Positions 7,136-14,207 of a stretch of 64,000 bases of DNA are shown here, one piece after another. The first letter of the stretch is position 1. The number at the start of each line of letters is the position of its first letter. The notes under the pieces were generated by a model. It worked only from the letters and a program-made list of their open reading frames with translations. It was not told the origin of the DNA and searched no databases. This DNA comes from Dehalogenimonas alkenigignens. GTDB lineage: Bacteria; Chloroflexota; Dehalococcoidia; Dehalococcoidales; Dehalococcoidaceae. The stretch is from the NCBI RefSeq assembly GCF_001466665.1, contig NZ_KQ758903.1:493684-557683 (forward strand), read 5' to 3'. A program made the translations under genes and the position numbers.

Positions 7136-10100
7136 ATGAAAACGCTTTTATTACACCTGAGTGATATACATTTACAACAGTCTAGCAACATCATTTTAAA
7201 TAGAATTAGTAACCTTGCGTCATCCTTGAACTTAGTTGCGCGCGAAGTAGATGACTGTTATTGCGTCTTATCGGGAGACATTGCTTTCAGTGGGAAAAAT
7301 GATGAATACCAACAAGCCGAAGAATTTCTTAGAATGTTGAAACAAGCACTTGAACAGGTCACAAATATAAATAATATTGTATTTATTTTAGCTCCAGGTA
7401 ACCATGATTGCGATTTTTCTCTAAATGATGAAATTAGGGAAACATTGCTTACCGGAATTGTGAGTTCTTCATCGTCTCGCTCTATTTCACCTAAACTCGT
7501 AGAGCAAGTTACACAGGTTCAAAACAGCTTCTTCAAGTTTGCCTCACTTCATAACCAAGCTGCTTTTAAAGAGAATAGACTTTGGTATGAAGCGAGATTC
7601 CCATCGGGCAAACACACGTTTGTGTTTGTGGTATTAAATACGGCTTGGATGTCAAGTATCAAAGAAACGTATGGATCTCTGTTCTTTCCCACAGAGGTTC
7701 TCACTCCCTCCGAAAAAGGTGAATCTATACGGATTTGCGTCTTTCACCACCCAGGGCGTTGGTTCAATGAGAAGGCTTTTCACGAGTTTCGTAGGTTTTT
7801 AGATAGCCACTATGACCTAGTCCTAACTGGACATGAACATGATCAGTATTACTCAGGAACAAAAACTATTGAAGGAAAATCCTGTGAGTATATTGAGGGC
7901 GGGATTCTGCAAGGTAAAAGCGATTCCTCTTCCTTCAATGCAATCGTTGTTGATACCGACCTTTGTAATTTTAAACTGCACGAATACTCTTGGGAAATTA
8001 ATAGTTACGTCGTGAAAAAAACCTCAAAAGATTGGCAATCGTTATCAGACAAGGTGTTTAAACCGCTCTTTTATAATACCGCGAAGTTCTCCGAGTATCT
8101 ACAGGATTTAGGTTTAACATTCTCTCATCCGCGGAAAGATAAATTAACTATCGACGATGTGTTTGTTGATCCAGAGATTTTCCTTCATATCGTTGACAAA
8201 ACTGCCGGGCAAAACAGTGATATAAGAATTGATAACTTACTTGAAGTTATTACCAAGTACAATTTCGTTATTCTGATCGGAGGTTTGAGGACAGGGAAAT
8301 CGGTATTGTTGAAGCGCACATACAGCGATTTGTTAGCTAACAATATCGTACCCCTTTGGGCTTATGGTGCCAAGTTGCCGTTCCCCAATGAAGATAATAT
8401 TAGATCTTATATTAGGCATTCTTATGAGGAACAATATGGAACAGACAAGTTTGACGATTACGACCGACTTCCTTTACAACAGAGAGCAGTTGTTATAGAT
8501 GACCTACACAAATCCAATTTAAAGCCAAAGGGGAAAATCGCTCTTCTTAAAGAGCTAAAACGTTATTTTGGTTATATTTTAGTTAGTGGAAACAATATCA
8601 TTGATATTGAAGAATTTCTAGATAACAATGCTAGATACGGAACCGATATGGCTGAGTTCGCTAGAGTTACAATCGCCGAGTATGGATACCGTTTGAGATC
8701 CAAACTATTGGGGAAATGGTTGAATGCCGGTGATCCAGACAGTGCGGACATCTACTCCTCGGAAAAATACAAACAACTTGAAAACATTATTAATGATACA
8801 CTTAATCGCCCGAGTATTCCACGTACGCCTTTCTACATTATGATTATTCTTCAAGCAGCGGAAAACAAATACAATCTCAACGCAGCATCCGGGTCAAATG
8901 GCTACTATTATCAAGTGATTATCAATGATGCAATACTCAAGACTAAACGGTCCAATAAGGATATAGATATAAAAGTTGGATATTTATCGCGATTAGCATA
9001 TTACATGTTCAAACGGCAACTATCTTCAATATCTGCAGAAGATATGCTGTTATTTAATAATAACGAGTATCTCGCGTTGTCTGGTTTATTGGTAAATTGC
9101 GATCAGATACTCATGGATTTGGTTGAAGGACAAATATTGCGTTTGGAAAACGGTTATTACAAGTTTCAATATTCTTATTATGCACAATATTTCGCAGCAA
9201 TGTTTATGGCAAATAATATACAACAGTCCAAGTATCGCGAGGAAGTTAAAAGGCACGTTATCAAGATCTGCAACAATATTCACAAAGAACACTATTTAAA
9301 TATAATTGAGTTTCTATATTTCATGTCGAAAGACCCTTTGATAGCCCAAACAATAATAGACAATGCAAATAAAATCTTTACTGATGTACCGTTAAGTGAT
9401 TTACACCAGGACATTCGATTTATAAACGATATGCAAGCAAACATAAAAACAGTACGAATTAGTAGCAAACCCGTGGAGGAGACACGAGGCGTAATATTAA
9501 AAGCCCAGGAAGAAGACCAGGCAAACATAGTATATAATATGGCAGATGTAGAAGAATTCAATGAACTTGAACTAGTTGGAATGATATTATATGCTTTTGC
9601 AAGTATTAATATATTCGGAGAAATCATTCGGAATTACATGGGGACAACCGATATCGACTGCATCCAACCTTTAACCGAGGAATCGTATAAAGTTGGGTTA
9701 AGGACTCTTTCTGTTTTACTAAAATCCATTGAGAACGGACGTGAAGAAATTGTTGAGGAGATTAAACAACACGTAAAAACTCCGTTACTGGAACATGAAC
9801 TCGTTGAAGAACTTGGGAAAAGGGTATTCTACTATAGTGCTTTTGTTGCATTGGCAGTGATTAGAACACTATCCCATTCTCTCGGGGCTTCAGAATTAAC
9901 AAAAATATATCAAACAATATATGAAAATAATCCCCTACAATCAGTACAATTAATAAATTTGACGATACGTATCGAACAATCTAAGTATCCCCCTGTAGAT
10001 TATATATTAGCATTGGCTAAAGAATTAGAACAAAACCATTTTGCATTGGAATTGCTGCTCCAAATCGTGGTGGTTAATATGTCCTTATATTCATGGCCGA

Positions 10101-10201
10101 TAGAAGCTCGCCAAAAAGTGGTTGCGGGACTAAAATTACAGGAATATGATGATAATCCCAAGGTAATAACTCGAGAAAACAAACTGTTCCCCGGCAATTG
10201 A
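7136..10201 (+). CDS. calcineurin-like phosphoesterase fused to a STAND/NACHT-like NTPase (candidate defence protein)
   Basis: A 1021-aa protein from the ATG at 7136, chosen because GGAGG lies 6 bases upstream. Residues 1-270 carry the complete metallophosphoesterase motif set: DIH (10-12), GD (47-48), GNHD (88-91), HH (204-205) and GHEH (232-235). Residues about 330-700 look like a P-loop NTPase, with Walker A GGLRTGKS (382-389) and Walker B VVIDD (452-456). Near residue 690 the phrase FQYSYYAQYFAAMFMA resembles the F-H--FQEYFAA element after NACHT/STAND NTPase domains. The last 300 residues are helical with no recognised family, and may be the sensor. The gene is AT-rich (about 30-43% GC in lines I counted) against GC-rich neighbours, indicating transfer. 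By analogy to STAND immune proteins it may be an antiphage sensor whose effector is the phosphoesterase. That is inference. Confidence 0.8.
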   Translation: MKTLLLHLSDIHLQQSSNIILNRISNLASSLNLVAREVDDCYCVLSGDIAFSGKNDEYQQAEEFLRMLKQALEQVTNINNIVFILAPGNHDCDFSLNDEIRETLLTGIVSSSSSRSISPKLVEQVTQVQNSFFKFASLHNQAAFKENRLWYEARFPSGKHTFVFVVLNTAWMSSIKETYGSLFFPTEVLTPSEKGESIRICVFHHPGRWFNEKAFHEFRRFLDSHYDLVLTGHEHDQYYSGTKTIEGKSCEYIEGGILQGKSDSSSFNAIVVDTDLCNFKLHEYSWEINSYVVKKTSKDWQSLSDKVFKPLFYNTAKFSEYLQDLGLTFSHPRKDKLTIDDVFVDPEIFLHIVDKTAGQNSDIRIDNLLEVITKYNFVILIGGLRTGKSVLLKRTYSDLLANNIVPLWAYGAKLPFPNEDNIRSYIRHSYEEQYGTDKFDDYDRLPLQQRAVVIDDLHKSNLKPKGKIALLKELKRYFGYILVSGNNIIDIEEFLDNNARYGTDMAEFARVTIAEYGYRLRSKLLGKWLNAGDPDSADIYSSEKYKQLENIINDTLNRPSIPRTPFYIMIILQAAENKYNLNAASGSNGYYYQVIINDAILKTKRSNKDIDIKVGYLSRLAYYMFKRQLSSISAEDMLLFNNNEYLALSGLLVNCDQILMDLVEGQILRLENGYYKFQYSYYAQYFAAMFMANNIQQSKYREEVKRHVIKICNNIHKEHYLNIIEFLYFMSKDPLIAQTIIDNANKIFTDVPLSDLHQDIRFINDMQANIKTVRISSKPVEETRGVILKAQEEDQANIVYNMADVEEFNELELVGMILYAFASINIFGEIIRNYMGTTDIDCIQPLTEESYKVGLRTLSVLLKSIENGREEIVEEIKQHVKTPLLEHELVEELGKRVFYYSAFVALAVIRTLSHSLGASELTKIYQTIYENNPLQSVQLINLTIRIEQSKYPPVDYILALAKELEQNHFALELLLQIVVVNMSLYSWPIEARQKVVAGLKLQEYDDNPKVITRENKLFPGN

Positions 10202-10258
10202 CGTCCCGAAGATTAATATCTCGGGTCTCCACCCGCCAAGAGACGCCAAAACTCAATT

Positions 10259-10303
10259 AGAACACGAATTACCAGTTCTGTAATGTCCGTCATGAATATT
10301 AGC
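10259..10303 (+). repeat. imperfect copy of the promoter/start region of the gene at 10479
   Basis: These 45 bases align without gaps to 10446-10490 (34 of 45 identical by eye). The match includes a -10-like TGTAAT and an exact 13-base CATGAATATTAGC covering a start codon. The ATG at 10292 opens only a ~50-codon frame with no recognisable product. Confidence 0.55.
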
Positions 10304-10343
10304 CAGCATCGCTTAGCCGCTGATACCCCCCACCGCCACCTCC

Positions 10344-10380
10344 CCGGTGGGAAAGTGGGATCATCCCACTTTCCCACCGG
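10344..10380. repeat. perfect 17-bp inverted repeat
   Basis: A 17-bp arm starting CCGGTGGGAAAG is followed by the 3-base loop TCA and its exact complement. No T-run follows on either strand, so it is not a standard terminator. It lies between the AT-rich NTPase gene and the next gene, where it could mark an island boundary or act as a cruciform or RNA hairpin. Confidence 0.7.
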
Positions 10381-10440
10381 CCCACAATCCGCGTCACTCG
10401 CTGTCGCCGAAAATAACCGCCCAAAAACGACAAAACTCGC

Positions 10441-10471
10441 TTGACAGAACGGGGAACACTAGTGCTATAAT
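10441..10471 (+). promoter_or_regulatory. promoter directly abutting the gene at 10479
   Basis: TTGACA (10441-10446) and TATAAT (10466-10471) with a long 19-base spacer. The -10 ends 7 bases before the ATG, so transcription would start at or within a base or two of the start codon, giving a leaderless mRNA. Confidence 0.65.
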
Positions 10472-10478
10472 CCCCGGC

Positions 10479-10904
10479 ATGAATATTAGCACAGACGTGC
10501 CAGTAACCCCGCCCGCCCTGCCCCGCCGCCGCGGCGCGCAGCCGGGCAACCGCAACGCCGTCAGCCACGGCTATTACTCCAAAAAGCGTGCCGAGGCCTT
10601 CCGCCGGGTGTTCTCGGACTCCGGCTACGCCGGATATGACCTGGACATCGTCCTGGCCCTGTGGCAGACGGCCCTTCTGGGCGGCGGCTTGCCCGGCCCT
10701 GCCGGCCTCCGCGACGGCTCTTTCAATCATCTGTGCGCCCTGGTGCGGCGCAAGTACCGCCTGCCCCGCCGCGGCCATGACGATGAACTGGCGGCCTACT
10801 TTCTCCGGCTTTGCTTTGATCTGGCGTTCACCCCTTCGCTCCGCAGCCGCCTCGCCGCCGCCCTGCGTCCCGGTCCGTCCCCGGCGATGAAAGCTGAAGG
10901 CTGA
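10479..10904 (+). CDS. small basic protein with a GAQPGNRNAVSHGYYSK motif
   Basis: A 141-aa protein of unknown role. The start is the ATG at 10479, because the promoter -10 lies only 7 bases upstream. The N-terminal motif R-G-A-Q-P-G-N-R-N-A-V-S-H-G-Y-Y-S is the GAPxGNxNAxxHGxYS pattern. That pattern is widespread in phage- and plasmid-borne DNA-associated proteins, such as terminase-small-subunit-like ones. The remainder (VLALWQTALLGG, LCALVRRKYRLPRRG, ELAAYFLRLCFDLAF) is helical and Arg-rich. Part of its promoter/start region is duplicated 187 bases upstream. The codon usage is GC-rich like the chromosome, unlike the preceding gene. Confidence 0.6.
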   Translation: MNISTDVPVTPPALPRRRGAQPGNRNAVSHGYYSKKRAEAFRRVFSDSGYAGYDLDIVLALWQTALLGGGLPGPAGLRDGSFNHLCALVRRKYRLPRRGHDDELAAYFLRLCFDLAFTPSLRSRLAAALRPGPSPAMKAEG

Positions 10905-11061
10905 TGGCTGACAGCTTCTTCGTTCCCGTTCCCGACGATTATCGTTCCCCCCGATTGGCCCATCGCGGAATTTCGGGGTCGTTTCCAGGAAAAGCGCTTC
11001 TTTTGCCGGGAAACAAAAACAAATCCGTTTCCTGTGAACTGAAAACTGACAGCTGATGAGC

Positions 11062-11090
11062 TTGCCCGTCCGCCGCCGAGAGTCTATAAT
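11062..11090 (+). promoter_or_regulatory. promoter of ilvE
   Basis: TTGCCC (11062-11067) and TATAAT (11085-11090) with the optimal 17-base spacer, followed by a ~50-base leader ending in AAGGAG before the ilvE ATG. The rest of 10905-11061 holds degenerate CTGA-rich repeats and no gene. Confidence 0.65.
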
Positions 11091-11147
11091 CGATATCCAT
11101 ACTGAGCAATCCTGCACCGCGCGAAAGGATCAAAAAGGAGAAAGGCC

Positions 11148-12059
11148 ATGCCGAGCTACTGTTATTTCAAAGGCGCCGTCGTCCCGCTGGAGGACGCCAA
11201 AATCTCGGTCATGACCCATGCCCTGCACTACGGCACCGGCCTGTTCGAAGGCATCCGCGCCAACTGGAACGCCGCCCACGGCCAGCTTTACATCTTCCGG
11301 CTGCTGGACCACATGAAGCGGATGAAGGACGGCTGCAAGGTGCTTAGGCTCGATATCCCCCACACCGCCGAGGACCTGTCCCGCATCACCGCCGATGTGG
11401 TCAAAAAGTGCGGCTTCAAGGAGGACACCTACGTCCGCCCGCTGGCTTACAAGTCGAGCGAGGCCCTGGGCGTCCGCCTGCATGATCTTAAGAGCGACTT
11501 TCTGGTCTTCGCCATCCCCTGGGGCCGCTACATCGATGTCGATACCTGCCGCTGCGCCGTCTCGACCTGGCGCCGCCCTGACGACAATGTCTTCCCGCCG
11601 AGCGTCAAGGCCACCGGGCTTTACATCAACAACGCCCTGACCAAGACCGAGGCCATCGAGAACGGCTTCGACGAGGGCATCATGCTCACCCCCGACGGCC
11701 ACGTCGCCGAGGGCTCCGGCGAGAACCTCTTCCTGGTCGAAAAAGGCAAGCTCGTCACCCCGGCCACTTACTCCAGCATCTTAAACGGCATCACCCGCGA
11801 TACCGTCATCACCCTGGCGAAGCAGGAACTCGGCCTGGAAGTCGAGGAAAGACTGGTTGACCGCTACGAACTCTACACCGCCGACGAATGCTTCTTGACC
11901 GGCACGGCGGCTCACCTGACCCCGGTGTGCGAGATAGACCGGCGCCGCCTCGGCGAAGGCGGCATCGGCCCGGTGACCGCTAAACTCAAGGACCTCTACT
12001 TCGAGGCCATCAAGGGCAACCTGCCGAAGTACACCGGCTGGTGCACGCCCGTCTACTAA
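11148..12059 (+). CDS. ilvE: branched-chain amino acid aminotransferase
   Basis: A PLP enzyme that makes valine, leucine and isoleucine from their 2-oxo acids with glutamate. The 303-aa protein is a typical class IV aminotransferase. It has HALHYGTGLFEGIR at residues 24-37, the presumed PLP-binding Lys154 in SVKATGLY, and the signature GHVAEGSGENLFLV. ECFLTGTAAHLTPV near the C-terminus is the conserved cofactor-phosphate and substrate loop. The start is supported by AAGGAG 8-10 bases upstream and the promoter at 11062. It is followed after a 56-base repeat-containing gap by plsY, probably not co-regulated by function. Confidence 0.95.
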   Translation: MPSYCYFKGAVVPLEDAKISVMTHALHYGTGLFEGIRANWNAAHGQLYIFRLLDHMKRMKDGCKVLRLDIPHTAEDLSRITADVVKKCGFKEDTYVRPLAYKSSEALGVRLHDLKSDFLVFAIPWGRYIDVDTCRCAVSTWRRPDDNVFPPSVKATGLYINNALTKTEAIENGFDEGIMLTPDGHVAEGSGENLFLVEKGKLVTPATYSSILNGITRDTVITLAKQELGLEVEERLVDRYELYTADECFLTGTAAHLTPVCEIDRRRLGEGGIGPVTAKLKDLYFEAIKGNLPKYTGWCTPVY

Positions 12060-12065
12060 CGATCG

Positions 12066-12108
12066 CCCCCTCGCACGCGACCTCGCGGGAGAGGGGACAG
12101 GGTGAGGG
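12066..12108. repeat. dispersed GGGAGAGGGG...GGTGAGGG repeat
   Basis: Third copy of the CCCTC...GGGAGAGGGGACAGGGTGAGGG-type element seen at 5680-5735 and 5860-5893. It fills most of the gap between ilvE and plsY. Confidence 0.6.
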
Positions 12109-12115
12109 CTGAGAT

Positions 12116-12727
12116 ATGCCGCTGTTAGCCCTGCTGTCGGGCTACCTCTGGGGCTCCATCCCGACAGCCCGACTCGTCGCCAGGCTGTCCGGCCAGCGGC
12201 TCGCCGGGAATGTCGGCGCCCTGAACACCATCCGCTCCGTGGGTCTTGGGGCCGGCATTGCCGTCGCCCTCCTGGATGTGGCTAAAGGCGCGGCGGCGGT
12301 GCTAACCGCCCGATACGCCCTGGACGCCTCGGCGGGCTGGGTGCTCTTTGCCGGGGTAGGCTGCGTCATCGGCCATAACTGGATGGTCTGGCTCGGCTTC
12401 AAAGGCGGCAAAGGCATGGCCGCCGCGGCCGGCGCCGTGCTGGCCGCTTCACTGATCTACGGCTATGGCTGGGTCTTCGTTGCCTTCGTCGGGATCATCC
12501 TGGCGGTGTGGCGGCTGGGCAGAAACCTCGTGCTGGGCAACGCCGCGGCCCTGCTCTGCCTGCCGGGATTGGCCTGGCTGGCCTCCCACTCGACGGCGGT
12601 GGTACTCGCGGCCCTCTGCCTGGACGCCGTCATCGCGCTGAAGTACGCTCCTGACGCCATCGCTGACTTTAAACGCCGCGGGTTTGGGGCGCTCGGCCCC
12701 GATGAGATCAAGCCGAAACGGTCATGA
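12116..12727 (+). CDS. plsY: acyl-phosphate:glycerol-3-phosphate acyltransferase PlsY
   Basis: Transfers an acyl group from acyl-phosphate to glycerol-3-phosphate, the first step of bacterial phospholipid synthesis, in the membrane. The protein is 203 aa with about five membrane helices. The three family motifs are visible: GSIPTARLVAR near residue 13, the VGALNT-RSVG loop near residue 33, and GHNWMVWLGFKGGKGMAAAAG near residue 85, which carries the phosphate-binding GGKG. The C-terminal segment (LKYAPDAIADFKRRGFG) is cytosolic. A terminator-like signal is not obvious after it. The 114 bases to the convergent aldolase gene contain nothing recognisable. Confidence 0.93.
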   Translation: MPLLALLSGYLWGSIPTARLVARLSGQRLAGNVGALNTIRSVGLGAGIAVALLDVAKGAAAVLTARYALDASAGWVLFAGVGCVIGHNWMVWLGFKGGKGMAAAAGAVLAASLIYGYGWVFVAFVGIILAVWRLGRNLVLGNAAALLCLPGLAWLASHSTAVVLAALCLDAVIALKYAPDAIADFKRRGFGALGPDEIKPKRS

Positions 12728-12841
12728 CGTCAGTTCCGGCATGGGCGGAGCTCTGCCGGTGACGCGACGAAACGGTTTGCCCTGGCCGCTTCGAAGAGCG
12801 CCGGGGCGAATTGAGCGGATGGGATGGATTAGGCGAGAAGG

Positions 12842-13402
12842 CTACCTGGACTTGCGGAGGGTTTTAACCAGCCACTGCACCTGGCAGACCTCTTCCAGGG
12901 CGGCGGTGTATTTGTAAGCTTCCTCTAGTATCTGACCCACGGCGAAGGTGCCGTGGCCGTAGACCAGGATGATTTTATGGGTCTTCAGCGCCTCGGCGAT
13001 GGCGTCACCCAGGCAGCCGGGACGGACATCCTGGTTCCAGCCTAAAACGGGCACCGTCCCCAGTTCATACGCTTCGAACTGCTCGGTGGGGATCTCCGTT
13101 TCATTCATGGACAGGGCGATGGCGTGGGGCGGGTGGGCATGAACCACTGCCCCGGCCGCCGTGCGCTGCAGTATGGCGCGGTGTACCGGTAGCTCCACCG
13201 AGGCCAGAGGGGTTTTCAGGTCGTTCTTGTCGATGCCGGTCTCGATGAGGTCCTGATCCTGGAGCGCGCCCAGCTGGCTGCCGCGGCGGGTGATGAGCAT
13301 CTTCTCTTCGTTCAGGCGCACCGACAGGTTGCCGGAATGCGACGATACCAGGCCGCGGGTGAATAGGGCTTTGCCAACCTCTTTAAACTCGGTGTTGAGC
13401 AT
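12842..13402 (-). CDS. class II aldolase/adducin-family protein (fuculose-phosphate-aldolase-like)
   Basis: A 186-aa zinc-dependent aldolase-fold protein. Motifs include SSHSGNLSVRL near residue 20, the metal site HAHPPHAIALS near residue 77, the catalytic-acid region EAYELGTVPVLG and a third metal His in VYGHGTFAVG near residue 150. Relatives cleave L-fuculose-1-phosphate, ribulose-5-phosphate or methylthioribulose-phosphate. The sequence alone does not tell which. In an organism without sugar catabolism a role in cofactor or methionine-salvage chemistry is as likely as fucose use. It is monocistronic and convergent with plsY. Confidence 0.85.
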   Translation of the reverse strand: MLNTEFKEVGKALFTRGLVSSHSGNLSVRLNEEKMLITRRGSQLGALQDQDLIETGIDKNDLKTPLASVELPVHRAILQRTAAGAVVHAHPPHAIALSMNETEIPTEQFEAYELGTVPVLGWNQDVRPGCLGDAIAEALKTHKIILVYGHGTFAVGQILEEAYKYTAALEEVCQVQWLVKTLRKSR

Positions 13403-13466
13403 GAGTCAGCCTACCTCTAAGGTACTCGGGGAGACCTTCATATGGTAGCTGACCGGGAGGGTTTTT

Positions 13467-14120
13467 TCAAACGAGCTTGCGAATGACGCCGACGACGCGG
13501 CCCTGGACAGCAACGTTGGAAGCGTCGGCGTAGATAGGCGCCATCTGGGAGTTGGCCGGCTGCAGGCGGATGCGGTCGCCCTTCTCTTTAAAGAAGCGTT
13601 TTAGTGTAGCCTCTTTCTCGGACTTGAGCCACACCGCCGCCATGTCGCCGTTGTCTACCGACTGAACGGCCTGCATAACCACCAGGTCACCGTCGTTGAT
13701 CAGGGCGTCAATCATCGAGGTGCCTTTGACTTTAAGGGCGAAGACATCCTTGCGGTTAGCGATGAACGACTCCGGGACCTCGATCATCTCGGCGGAGGCG
13801 GCGGCGCTCCAGCTCTCGCTGTCCGGCACCGGTATCGGCCGTCCGGCGGCAATCTGACCCATCAAGGGGACGGCGGCTGGTCCGGGACGGCCGTCTTTAC
13901 TCACCAGTTCGATACCGCGGGAAATCTCATGATGGCGGCGGATGAAGCCCAGCCGTTCGAGGTGTTTCAAGTTGTAGTCAGCTACCGAGGTGGAGCTGAT
14001 GCCGCACCCGGCAACGATGTCCCGGATGCTCGGCGGAATGCCGTGATGCCGCATGTAGCCCCGAATATATTCCAGAATCTTTTCCTGGCGTGATGAAAGG
14101 GTATCCGACATTTTAGCCAT
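13467..14120 (-). CDS. lexA: LexA repressor
   Basis: Transcriptional repressor of the SOS DNA-damage response. The protein is 217 aa from the ATG at 14120, preceded by AGGGGTG; an ATG three codons in is also possible. Residues 1-70 form the winged helix (SSRQEKILEYIRGYMRHHGIPPSIRDI). The autocleavage Ala-Gly lies in GQIAAGRPIPV. The S24 catalytic Ser is in VKGTSMIDALINDGD and the Lys in AAVWLKSEKEATLKR. The C-terminus ends GRVVGVIRKL as in the family. It has its own operator at the transcription start (14133-14144), so it should be autoregulated. Confidence 0.95.
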   Translation of the reverse strand: MAKMSDTLSSRQEKILEYIRGYMRHHGIPPSIRDIVAGCGISSTSVADYNLKHLERLGFIRRHHEISRGIELVSKDGRPGPAAVPLMGQIAAGRPIPVPDSESWSAAASAEMIEVPESFIANRKDVFALKVKGTSMIDALINDGDLVVMQAVQSVDNGDMAAVWLKSEKEATLKRFFKEKGDRIRLQPANSQMAPIYADASNVAVQGRVVGVIRKLV

Positions 14121-14132
14121 CTGGTCACCCCT

Positions 14133-14144
14133 GAACAAGTGTTC
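14133..14144. promoter_or_regulatory. LexA (SOS) box
   Basis: GAACAAGTGTTC, a perfect GAAC-N4-GTTC dyad that matches the Gram-positive/Chloroflexi-type SOS consensus. It begins 13 bases upstream of the lexA start codon and falls at the predicted transcription start. Confidence 0.85.
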
Positions 14145-14152
14145 TTTGGAGT

Positions 14153-14181
14153 ACTTTAGCTCATCCGACCGATAATGTCAA
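14153..14181 (-). promoter_or_regulatory. lexA promoter
   Basis: Read on the minus strand: TTGACA (14181-14176), 17-base spacer, TAAAGT (14158-14153). The predicted start near 14146 abuts the SOS box, so LexA binding would block initiation. Confidence 0.75.
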
Positions 14182-14207
14182 TACCGTGTCTCACCCGGGA
14201 GGTCAAA

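Noticed and set aside
10292..10444. About 50-codon frame from the duplicated start at 10292
   Set aside because: It has a start like the 10479 gene, but the codons after AATATTAGC run through the inverted repeat and give no recognisable protein.
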